From contig CAZOBD010000016.1 in assembly GCA_964577665.1 (NCBI GenBank), positions 1 through 41,504 of the forward strand: a stretch of 41,504 nt of DNA. Reading direction: 5' to 3'. This document shows positions 1-8,106 of this stretch, piece after piece. The position numbers and the translations under genes were made by a program. Numbering within the stretch: the stretch's first letter is position 1; each line of letters begins with the position of its first letter. Origin of the DNA: CAYVTD01 sp964577665. Lineage in GTDB: Bacteria > Bacteroidota > Ignavibacteria > Kapaibacteriales > UBA2268. The notes beneath the pieces are model-generated. The model was not told where the DNA came from, searched no databases, and saw only the letters and a list, made by a program, of their open reading frames with translations.

Positions 1-20
1 GTCCGGTGGTGTGAGAGGTC

Positions 21-43
21 GGTGTGGGAATTTATCCCACACC
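21..43. other. Stem-loop downstream of dsrP
   Basis: A perfect 9-bp inverted repeat (GGTGTGGGA / TCCCACACC) closes a 5-base loop, about 30 bp past the dsrP stop. Read in the dsrP direction it is not followed by a T run, so it is a poor classical terminator. It could instead stabilise the 3' end of the dsr transcript. Read on the plus strand, a T run (TTTTTT) follows only after a spacer of about 9 bp. Confidence 0.5.
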
Positions 44-74
44 TCCTACTCGATTTTTTAAAAAGGATAGATGT

Positions 75-1232
75 CTAATACTTTATCTGCCGGCGCACCG
101 AAAGGGCAATTTTGTAAAGACCGGTTACGATTAGCAGTCCTAAAGAAAAGATGCCTGCGGAAATTAGAAGCTCCACTATCGTCGGCGTGTAGGAGACTAC
201 ATAACCGAGCGGGTTAGGCGTGAATCCGGCTACGATCATGCCCAAGCCTTTGTCGAGCCATATTGACAGAAATACAAGTATGGAGCCCCAAAGCAAAACA
301 TTTTCATTTTTGCGAAATTTGGGTACTGTCAGAATAATAAGCGAAAGAACAGCAAATACTGCTGACAGCCACATCCAGGGCACCAGCGTGTAGTTTCCTT
401 CAAGTCCCGTGTAAAGGAACTGGAATGCAAGCGCATGGTGGTCCATTCCGCTGTAAAGAGCCGTGAAAAGCTCGAGCAGAAGGAAGAAAACATTTAAATA
501 CATGGCGTAAGTGGCAATGATGGCAAGTTTCTGTACCGGTTCTTTTCCGGGCTGGAAGTTCGACAGCTTGCGGAGCAGCAGGCAGATTACGATAAGAAGC
601 GCCGGACCTGCCGCAAATGCCGTTGCAAGAAAGCGGGGAGCCATAATAGCCGACATCCAGAAGGGACGAGCCGCTAAGCCGGAGTACAAAAACGCCGTAA
701 CAGTGTGAATGGAAACTGCCCAGGGGATTGAAATATAAATGAAAGGTTTAACCCACTTTGGAGGTTTTAATCCTTTTTTCTCAGAATCCAGAGCTACCCG
801 CGAAATGATAACATTCAGAATAAGATAGCCCAGCAGGGAGACAGAATCCCAAAACATGGGTGAATTTGGCGTAGGGTGGATAAAAACATTCATAATGCGG
901 AGAGGCTGCCCCATATCGACGAAAATAAAGGTCATACAGACAATCACAGAGCCGATGGCAAGAAACTCTCCGAGAATGGTTATTTTACCGAATTCTTTAT
1001 AATTATGCAGATAATAGGGCAGAACGACCATCACTGCGGATGCCGCCACGCCGACCATAAATGTAAACTGAGCAATGTAAAAGCCCCAGGTAACGTCTCT
1101 GCTCATGCCGGTAACGGTCAGTCCTTCGCTGAACTGTATCAGATAAGCAAAAGTGCCGGCGCCGACACCGATTAGCAGAAGAATTATCCAGAGCCAGTAG
1201 TTTTTGCTTCCCATAAAAGCTTTTTCTAACAT
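75..1232 (-). CDS. dsrP: DsrP, NrfD-family quinone-interacting membrane subunit of DsrMKJOP
   Basis: This 385-residue polytopic membrane protein has about ten hydrophobic segments, as expected of the NrfD/PsrC family. It is thought to exchange electrons between the menaquinone pool and the periplasmic subunits DsrO and DsrJ. The family assignment rests on length, the membrane pattern, and position as the last gene of a complete dsrM-K-J-O-P set. An AGAGGA ribosome site lies just before the ATG, and the gap to dsrO is 13 bp, so it is co-transcribed. The stop is TAG. No truncation is seen. NrfD-type subunits of other complexes look alike, but the neighbours settle the identity. Confidence 0.93.
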   Translation of the reverse strand: MLEKAFMGSKNYWLWIILLLIGVGAGTFAYLIQFSEGLTVTGMSRDVTWGFYIAQFTFMVGVAASAVMVVLPYYLHNYKEFGKITILGEFLAIGSVIVCMTFIFVDMGQPLRIMNVFIHPTPNSPMFWDSVSLLGYLILNVIISRVALDSEKKGLKPPKWVKPFIYISIPWAVSIHTVTAFLYSGLAARPFWMSAIMAPRFLATAFAAGPALLIVICLLLRKLSNFQPGKEPVQKLAIIATYAMYLNVFFLLLELFTALYSGMDHHALAFQFLYTGLEGNYTLVPWMWLSAVFAVLSLIILTVPKFRKNENVLLWGSILVFLSIWLDKGLGMIVAGFTPNPLGYVVSYTPTIVELLISAGIFSLGLLIVTGLYKIALSVRRQIKY

Positions 1233-1245
1233 ATCAATTCCTCTT

Positions 1246-2031
1246 TTATATTATGTAATAAATTTCCGGATGAGTGCCCAGCTCGGGCTTGCGTCTAATA
1301 GTGTAATGCTCGCTGAGGCATTTGCTTAGCTCGGAGTTCGGATCGTTTAAATCGCCGAAGACCATAGCGTTTGAGCCTAAAGCTCTGCAGGCTTCCACAC
1401 ATGCCGGAGGGCGGGTGTATTTTCCGTCAACGATTCTCTCGGCACAGAAAGTGCATTTTTCCACGACGCCCTTTTCACGTGTCGGGAAACGGTCGTGAAT
1501 ATTTTTCGTATAGGGGCGGGGGTCTTCCCAGTTGAAACTTCTCGATCCGTAAGGACATGCAGCCATGCAGTAGCGGCAGCCGATACAGCGGTGCCAGTCC
1601 ATCATAACGATGCCGTCTTCGTCCCGCCGCCATGTAGCTTTAGTAGGACAGACATTTACACAGGGCGGATCGTCACAGTGATTGCAAAGGAGCAGAACGG
1701 GCATGTGCTGTATCTTATCGGGAAGATTATGGTTTTCCTGCTCGATGAAAGCATGGTGGTAATCTTCTTTCCATATCCATTTTATTTCGCCTTTGTCATG
1801 CTTTATGCTTGGAACATTGTGAACAACGTTGCAGGCTTTTATAGCTGCTTCGATAAGCTGAGGATGGCTCGCCATCTGCCTCATATCTATTGCCATAGCC
1901 CAGCGCTTTGCGCCCTTTTTTGCCGTGGAGGATGCCTTTGCAACGGTTGAAAATGACTCGAAAGTCTTATCTCCAGCCAAAGCAAGGGCAGCGGCGGCGC
2001 CTGCCAGTGTTAGAAATTTTCTTCTATTCAT
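1246..2031 (-). CDS. dsrO: DsrO, periplasmic ferredoxin-like iron-sulfur subunit
   Basis: The 261-residue protein starts with a Tat-type signal (NRRKFLTLAGAAAALALA), so it should be exported folded with its clusters. The mature part has the ferredoxin Cys groups expected of this family: CNHCDDPPCVNVCP, then CIGCRYCMAACP, then CTFC with a later CVEAC. It relays electrons between DsrP and DsrJ. The ATG overlaps the end of dsrJ by 8 bp and has a GGAGG site 9 bp upstream inside dsrJ, which indicates translational coupling. Length and motif order fit DsrO/HmeA-type proteins. Confidence 0.94.
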   Translation of the reverse strand: MNRRKFLTLAGAAAALALAGDKTFESFSTVAKASSTAKKGAKRWAMAIDMRQMASHPQLIEAAIKACNVVHNVPSIKHDKGEIKWIWKEDYHHAFIEQENHNLPDKIQHMPVLLLCNHCDDPPCVNVCPTKATWRRDEDGIVMMDWHRCIGCRYCMAACPYGSRSFNWEDPRPYTKNIHDRFPTREKGVVEKCTFCAERIVDGKYTRPPACVEACRALGSNAMVFGDLNDPNSELSKCLSEHYTIRRKPELGTHPEIYYII

Positions 2032-2647
2032 CTCTGCTGCCCTCCTTGTCTGTACATTTTATGTTAATTCTGTCACAGCATTGATTTAATACTTCTTTAC
2101 TGCATTCTTTTACCAAATCGTTACAAGAATGAGTATTGATATTATCACAGCATTCTTTTTTCAGTGAATCGCAGCATTCTTCCAGTTCTTTACTGTTGCA
2201 GGGTTTGCCGCATTCGTGAACTTTTTTAAAGTCTTTTATTATGCTTTGTATGTCATAGGGGTCTTCAACTTCGTTCAGCTCAGGCGCCACATGACAGTTC
2301 CAGCAGTAGGGATTGACGTCGAGATAATCATGGCATCTGTCGCAGAAATTTGCTTTGTTGTCATGACAAGTCATGCAGGTATGGCTGAGGCTCATCTCAT
2401 ATTTTTCGCCGTCTATTTTAGTGAAACGTATGTCCTCGCGGACTACTTTATCGCGCCATTCGTTTAAAATATCCATGTGGTATGAGTTTATGTATTCCGT
2501 TTCAAAAATGCAGTTTTCCGCATCTTTCGGATACTCCAGTTCGGGAGCAGCAGCGCCTTTCCCGCTGGCAAGATTCAGCCAGAAGGGAGATGTGAAAGCA
2601 GCCAGGAATACTAAAACTCCGATTAGAACTTTACCTGTATCGTACAT
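2024..2647 (-). CDS. dsrJ: DsrJ, triheme cytochrome c with a Cys-rich C-terminal tail
   Basis: The 207-residue protein has an uncleaved-type N-terminal membrane anchor (residues about 7-25) and three heme c motifs: CMTCH (91-95), CDRCH (102-106) and CWNCH (115-119). Cys46, in AENCIFETEYINSYH, matches the conserved Cys that is an axial ligand of one DsrJ heme in characterised homologues. Usual DsrJ is about 130-150 residues. Here a tail of about 60 residues (146-207) carries 11 Cys, including three CC pairs followed by D, spaced at 8 and 24 residues. This looks like internal amplification of a CCD-containing unit. The tail's role is unknown; disulfides or metal binding are possible. The start has a GGAGG site, and the gap from dsrK is 3 bp. 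Confidence 0.93.
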   Translation of the reverse strand: MYDTGKVLIGVLVFLAAFTSPFWLNLASGKGAAAPELEYPKDAENCIFETEYINSYHMDILNEWRDKVVREDIRFTKIDGEKYEMSLSHTCMTCHDNKANFCDRCHDYLDVNPYCWNCHVAPELNEVEDPYDIQSIIKDFKKVHECGKPCNSKELEECCDSLKKECCDNINTHSCNDLVKECSKEVLNQCCDRINIKCTDKEGSRDE

Positions 2648-2650
2648 AAA

Positions 2651-4294
2651 CTATTTGCCCTCCTTTCCGGCTTCTGTTTTTTCTTGTTTTTCTTCTTCAG
2701 TTAAAAGAGGTTCCCCGCGCATGTCGAGTTTTCTTTCATGCTCGCCTTTCATAACGAGAGCATTGCCTACCATCTCGTGAATGCCGCCGACTTCCACCTC
2801 GGGCACCCAGAACTTCATCAGGGGGTCTAAGGTAGCTTTGTCGATGGCGCAGATGCAGAGAAGCAGGTTTACTCCGTCGTTTTTATGGACGTGCTGTACG
2901 GCATTTGCTCTCGGATAGCCGCCGCGCATTCTCATTTCAAAATTTTCTTCAGTGCCGAGTCCGGCGCCGCTGCCGCAGCAAAATGTCTGCTCGCGGATTG
3001 TATTGTCAGGCATCTCGGTAAATTTATTCACTACGTTGTTTATAACATATCGCGGCTCTTCTAAAAGCCCCATGCCCCTTGAGGGATTGCATGAATCGTG
3101 GAATGTCGGGTGCCAGTGGTCGTTGCGGCTCTTGTCGAGTTTTATCTTGCCGTGCCTTATCAAATCGGATGTAAACTCGGTTATATGCACCATTTTTGTC
3201 GATTTTGCATTTTTAAAAACAGTGCCTGTAATAGGTGATTTCGGCACTTCAAGGAAATCAGCCGGACCGTTGAGAGTGTCCATGTATTGGTGAACCACCC
3301 GCCACATGTGGCCGCATTCCCCGCCTAAAATCCATTTGCAGCCAAGGCGCTGTGCTTCAGCATACATCTTTTTGTTAAGAACTTTCATAAGCTCGTGGGA
3401 TACGAAAGAACCGAAATTTCCGCCTTCGGAGGCATAAGTGCTCCATGTGTAATTTAAGCCGAGTTCATGGAAAAGTGCAAGATAGCCCAGAAGCGTGAAA
3501 TAATGAGGCTCGCCGAAATAGTCGGCTGAAGGTGTAATGAAAAGTATATCAGCGCCTTTTTTATTGATGGGAACGTCAACTTTTATGCCAGTGATTTCTT
3601 CGAGGTCGTCAACAGCAAACTCAAGGCTGTCCACCAGCCCGTGAGGCTGTACGCCTAAGTGGTTCCCCGTTCTGTGGCTGTTTTTCACCGGAGTCATTAC
3701 CCAGTCAATATTTACGCCGATAAGATTCATCAGTTCGCGTGTGATGAAAGTAATCTCGGCAGTGTCTATTCCGTAGGGGCAGAAGACAGAACAGCGCCGG
3801 CACTGAGTACACTGATAAAAATAGTAAAACCATTCTTTCAGTACGTCTTCGGTTAGTTCCCTTGCGCCGACCATTTTACCCATCAGCCTGCCCGCCGTGG
3901 TGAAATCCTTCCTGTAAACAGAGCGGAGAAGCTCGGCTCGTAAAACGGGCATATTCTTCGGGTCGCCGGAGCCTAAGAAAAAGTGGCATTTATCTGCACA
4001 GGCTCCGCAGCGAACGCATATATCCATAAAAATCTGAAGTGAGCGGAACTTTTTCAAGCGCTCGCGCAGTCCGTTCATAATAATATTTTTCCAGTCGGTG
4101 GGCAGCTTCCAGTCATCTTCGTAAGGCTGCCATTTTCTTGGGAAAGGCTGTTCGATGTATTCGATGCTTTCGGGTACTGCGGCATGGTTATATGTGCCTT
4201 TTTTAAATTCTACCGGCGTATCCATCCACTGCGTAACGGGCAGTTTATAACTGATGGAATCAGCCAGTTGTTCCGGTTTTAGTTTTTCAGCCAT
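2651..4294 (-). CDS. dsrK: DsrK, HdrD-like catalytic iron-sulfur subunit
   Basis: This cytoplasmic catalytic subunit is thought to reduce or oxidise the DsrC disulfide/trisulfide. I chose the ATG at 4294 (547 residues, start MAEKLKPEQL) because GGAGG lies at good spacing before it; an upstream in-frame ATG at 4324 would contain that site within its own coding sequence. Two [4Fe-4S] motifs lie at 93-106 (CVRCGACADKC) and 162-173 (CTQCRRCSVFCP). CCG-type cysteines follow at 402, 439-440 and 480/482. The last motif reads CIC-AID instead of the classical CxxC of HdrB/HdrD. The gene overlaps dsrM by 8 bp, so coupling is likely. Confidence 0.94.
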   Translation of the reverse strand: MAEKLKPEQLADSISYKLPVTQWMDTPVEFKKGTYNHAAVPESIEYIEQPFPRKWQPYEDDWKLPTDWKNIIMNGLRERLKKFRSLQIFMDICVRCGACADKCHFFLGSGDPKNMPVLRAELLRSVYRKDFTTAGRLMGKMVGARELTEDVLKEWFYYFYQCTQCRRCSVFCPYGIDTAEITFITRELMNLIGVNIDWVMTPVKNSHRTGNHLGVQPHGLVDSLEFAVDDLEEITGIKVDVPINKKGADILFITPSADYFGEPHYFTLLGYLALFHELGLNYTWSTYASEGGNFGSFVSHELMKVLNKKMYAEAQRLGCKWILGGECGHMWRVVHQYMDTLNGPADFLEVPKSPITGTVFKNAKSTKMVHITEFTSDLIRHGKIKLDKSRNDHWHPTFHDSCNPSRGMGLLEEPRYVINNVVNKFTEMPDNTIREQTFCCGSGAGLGTEENFEMRMRGGYPRANAVQHVHKNDGVNLLLCICAIDKATLDPLMKFWVPEVEVGGIHEMVGNALVMKGEHERKLDMRGEPLLTEEEKQEKTEAGKEGK

Positions 4295-5312
4295 TCTTTT
4301 TTCCCTCCTCATCTTCTTTCTCAAGTTCTAATCCTACAGCTTTCATAAAGGGTCTGAACTCGTCTTCATACTCTTCGTAGGTGTGGTAATGCATCTTAAA
4401 TTCATCATTCCAAGGATTTTCATGCCTTTTCATTCTGTTGTCATTTGCCATATTCCTTGTGGGGCTCATGAATACTCCCGGCATGTGCAGAAGTTTGCTG
4501 AAAGGAAAGTACGCCAGCAAAATGCTTACAAGGAATAAATGTATATAGAACAGCGGACTGATTCCCTCGGGAACTACCGGCTGCAAACTAAATAAGCCGG
4601 CTGCAAGTTCCTTTACGGCAATAAGATCCGTTTTTAGAAAATATCTCATTAGAATGCCGGTTACGGCTATCGCGAAAATAAGCAGCAGCGGAAAATAATC
4701 CGAAGCAAGCGATATATATTTCATCTGTTTATTGAAAATGCGGCGGAAAAACAGATAGGTTACCGCTGCGATTATCAATACATTCGTAATGTAAATAATC
4801 GGCAGTCCCACTTGGAAAAATCCGTCGTAAATCTGGAGCTGTTCTACAAAAAATGGAACAGGCTCGGTGAAAAAGCGGAAATGCCTCAGCACTATTATCA
4901 GAAATGACCAGTGGAAGGCAAGACTCATTGCCCAAAGCCATTTCTCCGCGCCGTAAATCAGTTTCGTTCCTTTGTCTCTTATCCCCGCTTTTGTATTGCG
5001 GAAAAGAGAGCGGAAGAAAAGAATCTCAAGTGCCATTCTGCCCAATACTCCCCAAAACCCGCTGGGGCTGTCGAGCTTGTTCTGCTTTATCCAATCGAAT
5101 GATTTCTGCTGTCCCGCCGTTGTTGTTATGTTAAACGGCACGGGAGCGCTTGCCCATTTAAATATCCGGGCGACAATCCCTATAAGGAAAACAGCAACTC
5201 CGGCTGCCGGGGCTATTACCCCAAAGATAATCTGCAGAGAGGGTACGGAAGAGCCGACCCAGCTTAGCAGTATCAGAGCCGCTATCGCAATCAGTGATAT
5301 TGTAATACCCAT
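4287..5312 (-). CDS. dsrM: DsrM, NarI-like cytochrome b membrane subunit
   Basis: The 341-residue membrane protein has two N-terminal hydrophobic segments and then a NarI-like core. Candidate heme b ligands are His in LAFHWSFLIIVLRHFRF and in YIHLFLVSILLAYF / KLLHMPG. It passes electrons between the quinol pool and DsrK. The charged C-terminal tail ends at the dsrK ribosome site. It is the first gene of the five-gene complex, 56 bp downstream of the RsbRD-type gene. No strong Shine-Dalgarno precedes the ATG at 5312. The family and synteny support is strong. Confidence 0.92.
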   Translation of the reverse strand: MGITISLIAIAALILLSWVGSSVPSLQIIFGVIAPAAGVAVFLIGIVARIFKWASAPVPFNITTTAGQQKSFDWIKQNKLDSPSGFWGVLGRMALEILFFRSLFRNTKAGIRDKGTKLIYGAEKWLWAMSLAFHWSFLIIVLRHFRFFTEPVPFFVEQLQIYDGFFQVGLPIIYITNVLIIAAVTYLFFRRIFNKQMKYISLASDYFPLLLIFAIAVTGILMRYFLKTDLIAVKELAAGLFSLQPVVPEGISPLFYIHLFLVSILLAYFPFSKLLHMPGVFMSPTRNMANDNRMKRHENPWNDEFKMHYHTYEEYEDEFRPFMKAVGLELEKEDEEGKKNG

Positions 5313-5368
5313 TTGTTTAAAAACCTGTTTAGTTGTAAATATTGTAAATTAATTCCTCAATTATTTGT

Positions 5369-5893
5369 TTAATTATGAATATTTTCATCCATAGAGTCAT
5401 ATTTTTGGTTTAATCTATCTATCATACGAAATGTTCTGTTTTTCACTTCATTAGCTTTAATCTCATAAATCACTTCTCTTTGACGAAGAAGCATATCGAA
5501 AGCTGCCTTTGTGCCGGTTTCGCATATTTTGAGCGCATCGGAAAGTTCTTGCCATCCGGCTCCGCTTTTTGAAAACGACTTGAATTCCTCTGTAATTATT
5601 TCTTTTAGAATAAACATAAAGTTAACAGCCTTCGATGCAGAATAATCCTGAATGGAGCGTATTTTAACGATATCCTCCATAGCATTCTCCAGATTCTCAA
5701 TTTTTCCGCAAAAGAGCGCCTCATAAATCTCACTGATACCTTTTTCGTAGGCATGTCCCATGGGATTGGTAAATTGATTCTTGCGGTTGAAGAGAAATTT
5801 ACCAGATTCTGCCGGATATGTGTCAATAAATGTTTTATGCCATTTTTCAGAAAGGCGTTTACTGTTTTCCGCAAGATACTGTATATATGTCAT
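5369..5893 (-). CDS. RsbRD N-terminal-domain protein linked to dsr
   Basis: A 174-residue soluble protein, MTYIQYLAENSKRLSEKWHK and onward, resembles the RsbRD N-terminal domain: an all-helical globin-like sensor fold that includes the W..xxxDTYP..S and N..NPxG regions. Proteins of this kind are commonly found directly before dsrM in sulfite-reducing bacteria; their role is unproven and may be sensory or regulatory. I prefer the ATG at 5893 because AAGGAT precedes it at 7-9 bp. An upstream ATG at 5968 would add 25 residues (MAYPFIPSQQG...), but those are encoded by a copy of the dispersed repeat, so that part is more likely leader. Confidence 0.8.
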   Translation of the reverse strand: MTYIQYLAENSKRLSEKWHKTFIDTYPAESGKFLFNRKNQFTNPMGHAYEKGISEIYEALFCGKIENLENAMEDIVKIRSIQDYSASKAVNFMFILKEIITEEFKSFSKSGAGWQELSDALKICETGTKAAFDMLLRQREVIYEIKANEVKNRTFRMIDRLNQKYDSMDENIHN

Positions 5894-5934
5894 ATTATTA
5901 TCCTTAGAAATAAAAAGTATATTTAGTTTCTTAT

Positions 5935-5962
5935 TCCCCTGTTGAGAGGGGATAAAGGGATA
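5935..5962. repeat. Copy of the short palindromic repeat in the dsr leader
   Basis: The run CCCCTGTTGAGAGGGGATAA is the same module seen at 9775-9800, 27240-27259, 30850-30869 and about 40694-40715. It forms a small hairpin (CCCCT...AGGGG) between the likely dsr promoter region and the RsbRD start codon, so it would lie in the 5' untranslated leader. Confidence 0.7.
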
Positions 5963-6030
5963 CGCCATCCATTAGCCGATTCTAACAAAATAATCAAGCA
6001 ATATTAAAATAAATAATGCTTGCGGCTAAA

Positions 6031-6040
6031 TTGTTAACAA
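6031..6040. promoter_or_regulatory. TTGTTAACAA palindrome in the dsr upstream region
   Basis: This is a perfect 10-bp palindrome in an AT-rich stretch about 140 bp before the RsbRD/dsr start. A longer inverted pair, TTAGCCG (5972-5978) and CGGCTAA (6023-6029), lies beside it. Either could be an operator of the dsr operon. No known regulator consensus was matched, so this is only a candidate. Confidence 0.25.
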
Positions 6041-6080
6041 TCATTAACCCTTTATTTTCAAACGATTAATATACGAATTG

Positions 6081-6233
6081 TCAAACGTTAAGGCAAGTCT
6101 TCAGAAAGTTAATTTTTACTTTTGTAACGGTGGTGTTGACTAATGCTGTTTCGCCAACATGCAGTTGTTCTGAATCTTCTTTATAAAAAAAGACTTCATC
6201 AACAAGCGCGTGTATTCTTTCGAGATTAGCCAT
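6081..6233 (-). CDS. Small hypothetical protein (50 residues) coupled to gldA
   Basis: An ATG lies 3 bp after the gldA stop, and the last codons of gldA supply a CAGGAG ribosome site. The product starts MANLERIHALVDEVFFYKED and ends KTCLNV before TGA. It is acidic in the middle and has no membrane segment or recognisable motif. The tight spacing and ideal ribosome site argue for a real translated gene. I do not recognise the family; it could also be the shortened remnant of a longer protein. Confidence 0.55.
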   Translation of the reverse strand: MANLERIHALVDEVFFYKEDSEQLHVGETALVNTTVTKVKINFLKTCLNV

Positions 6234-6236
6234 TTT

Positions 6237-7421
6237 TCACTCCTGAATCACTTTCCTTCTTTTTCTACCTTGTACATCGGCTGCAATCAAAGCGTTCAGA
6301 ACTTTTCCGGCAGTAATTGTACCAGCCTCCTTGTGAATGCTTTCTCCGGCAGCTACTGCCTTTTCAGAAACTTCAAGAAGGCGTGCCCGGTTTGTATAAG
6401 TTATTCCGATTTCTGAAAATGTGGTTGGCAGCCCGATTTTTTCGCAAAATGAATAGACTCTGTCGGTCTCATCAGGCGAAGTATCTGTAAGGTGGAGACT
6501 TGCGAGCAGCCCAAAAGCAACTTTCTCACCGTGCAAAAATTTTCTGGTTTCGGGAAGAGCAGTAAGACCATTGTGGATGGAATGTGCGGCGGCAAGTCCC
6601 GCACTTTCAAAACCGATACCACTCAATAAAGTATTTGCCTCTGTGATTTTTGCAAGGGCGGGAGTAACGATATGGTTTTCGCATGCCGATATGGCAGCTT
6701 CGGCATATTCAAACAGCGTCTCTCTGCACAATGCGGCTATAGTATGCCCTGTCAGCGTAGAATATCCTCCACATTCATTCATTGACTTTGTTCTGCTGCA
6801 GGAATTAGCCTCATACCAAGTAGCCAAAGCATCTCCTATTCCTGCAATAAGATAGCGTACCGGAGCTTCAGAAATCAGCTTTAAATCGACAAGCACGACT
6901 TCAGGGTTCATTTTCTGGTAATATACTGATTCAAAAATACCGCTCTCTGTATAAATCACTGCACAGCCGCTGCAAGGAGCATCCGAAGAAGCTATGGTAG
7001 GAATGATAATCACCGGGATCCCAGCACGGTCGGCAGCAATTTTTGCGGTATCTATCGTTTTTCCTCCACCCATGCAGGCAAGAACTTTAATATTATTTTT
7101 TGCAATAATATCTGCAAGTCTTTTTAGCTCTGCTTCACAACATTCACCATTGAATTTCTCAATGAGAATATTCTCGTTATTATGAAAAAAGTGATACTTT
7201 GGAATAACGTTTTCCCTGATAAATTGCGAAGCTAAAACAAGACATTTGCCGCCGAACAAGTTAATTAAATCCGGCAGCATTGATAAGGCGCCGTTTCCTT
7301 GGATGTATTTACCGGGAAAGCATGCCTTATTTATTTCAAGATGGGCTGATGGTGTAGAGATAACCGCCGTTAAATCCGACAAACTGTTATCACCGTCAAT
7401 TTTCAATGATGTTTCAGTCAT
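6237..7421 (-). CDS. gldA: Glycerol dehydrogenase-like iron/zinc alcohol dehydrogenase
   Basis: This 394-residue enzyme of the GldA family oxidises glycerol or a related diol with NAD+. Motifs seen are the dinucleotide-binding GGGKTIDTAK (118-127) and the metal ligands Asp197 (GIGDALATWYEA), His280 (AAAHSIHNGL) and His297 (FLHGEKVAFG), all intact. The length is slightly over the family's usual 365-370 because of an N-terminal extension of about 25 residues (MTETSLKIDGDNSLSDL). The Shine-Dalgarno is weak. The gene lies between dsr and nuo but is not obviously part of either pathway. Glycerol-1-phosphate dehydrogenase is a more distant alternative. Confidence 0.85.
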   Translation of the reverse strand: MTETSLKIDGDNSLSDLTAVISTPSAHLEINKACFPGKYIQGNGALSMLPDLINLFGGKCLVLASQFIRENVIPKYHFFHNNENILIEKFNGECCEAELKRLADIIAKNNIKVLACMGGGKTIDTAKIAADRAGIPVIIIPTIASSDAPCSGCAVIYTESGIFESVYYQKMNPEVVLVDLKLISEAPVRYLIAGIGDALATWYEANSCSRTKSMNECGGYSTLTGHTIAALCRETLFEYAEAAISACENHIVTPALAKITEANTLLSGIGFESAGLAAAHSIHNGLTALPETRKFLHGEKVAFGLLASLHLTDTSPDETDRVYSFCEKIGLPTTFSEIGITYTNRARLLEVSEKAVAAGESIHKEAGTITAGKVLNALIAADVQGRKRRKVIQE

Positions 7422-8106
7422 ATTGTATTAGCCAATTATTAATCTAAAAATTCATTTCTTTATATTCATTATGCAAAGATATGATTATTTATTCTATTTT
7501 GACATTCGCTTAAAAACATTTTGTCAGAAAATGCTACTTTAAATGGAGTGATATTTATACATGCGTTTCATCTGTTTATTTTTAGCCCCACCCTAACCCT
7601 CCCCAAAGGGAGGGAATTCAATGATCTTGCTCCCTCCCCTTGGGGAGGGCAGGGGTGGGGTCTCTTTCGGTTTTTCATTTACTTTTTTTCAATATTTTTC
7701 TTCAATATATGGCAAATCTACTAAAAATAATCATCCCCTTGGGTGATTTCCCTTATCATGTATGTTTCATCTGTTTATTTTTCTCAGATGTTAAAAATAT
7801 AGAAAGTGCCGGACATCTTTGTGAAGCTCTATGCGGAATCTAAGCGGTTTATCCAAAAAATTGATTCTGTATTCATGTGTTCTATCAGTGATTAACTAAC
7901 AGCTAAGTTGTATGATATAAGGAGTTAAGCCCTCAATAAAAATAAATTTATATTTGTATAAACTATTATAAATTGCACATAATATGATTTTTTTTAAAAA
8001 TATTTGAGAAATTTAAATCTTCTTTTTTAAATTTGGCAATTAAGTTTGTGCATATTGACAGCTTTTTTAAATAAGACGTAAATAATAACAGAAAGTTTAG
8101 GTACTT
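7422..8106. other. Divergent gldA-nuo spacer with inverted dispersed repeat
   Basis: This 685-bp gene-free spacer lies between the divergent gldA and nuoA. Its left half (about 7553-7790) is an inverted copy of the dispersed repeat. The rest (7860-8100) is AT-rich and should hold the nuo promoter. I could not pick a confident promoter. Short open frames here are made of repeat sequence and are not genes. Confidence 0.7.
7553..7790 (-). repeat. Dispersed modular repeat, inverted copy
   Basis: Reading the minus strand, this matches the start of the large repeat at 37116-37434. It shows the AGATGAAAC...CATGAT...GATGATTATT module and the G/C-rich module (GGGGAGGGAGCAAGATCATT ... AGGGTGGGGCT) flanked by AACAGATGAAAC. 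The two modules occur in swapped order relative to the 37-kb copies, which shows the family is modular. Confidence 0.8.

Noticed and set aside
21..43. Hairpin after dsrP as a rho-independent terminator
   Set aside because: No T run follows the stem in the dsrP direction, so it is listed only as a stem-loop.
5894..5968. Upstream start adding 25 residues to the RsbRD-type protein
   Set aside because: The extension is encoded by a dispersed repeat and lacks a ribosome site, while ATG 5893 has AAGGAT.
7521..7843. Two short plus-strand frames
   Set aside because: They translate the inverted dispersed repeat and a T-rich run; no protein-like pattern.
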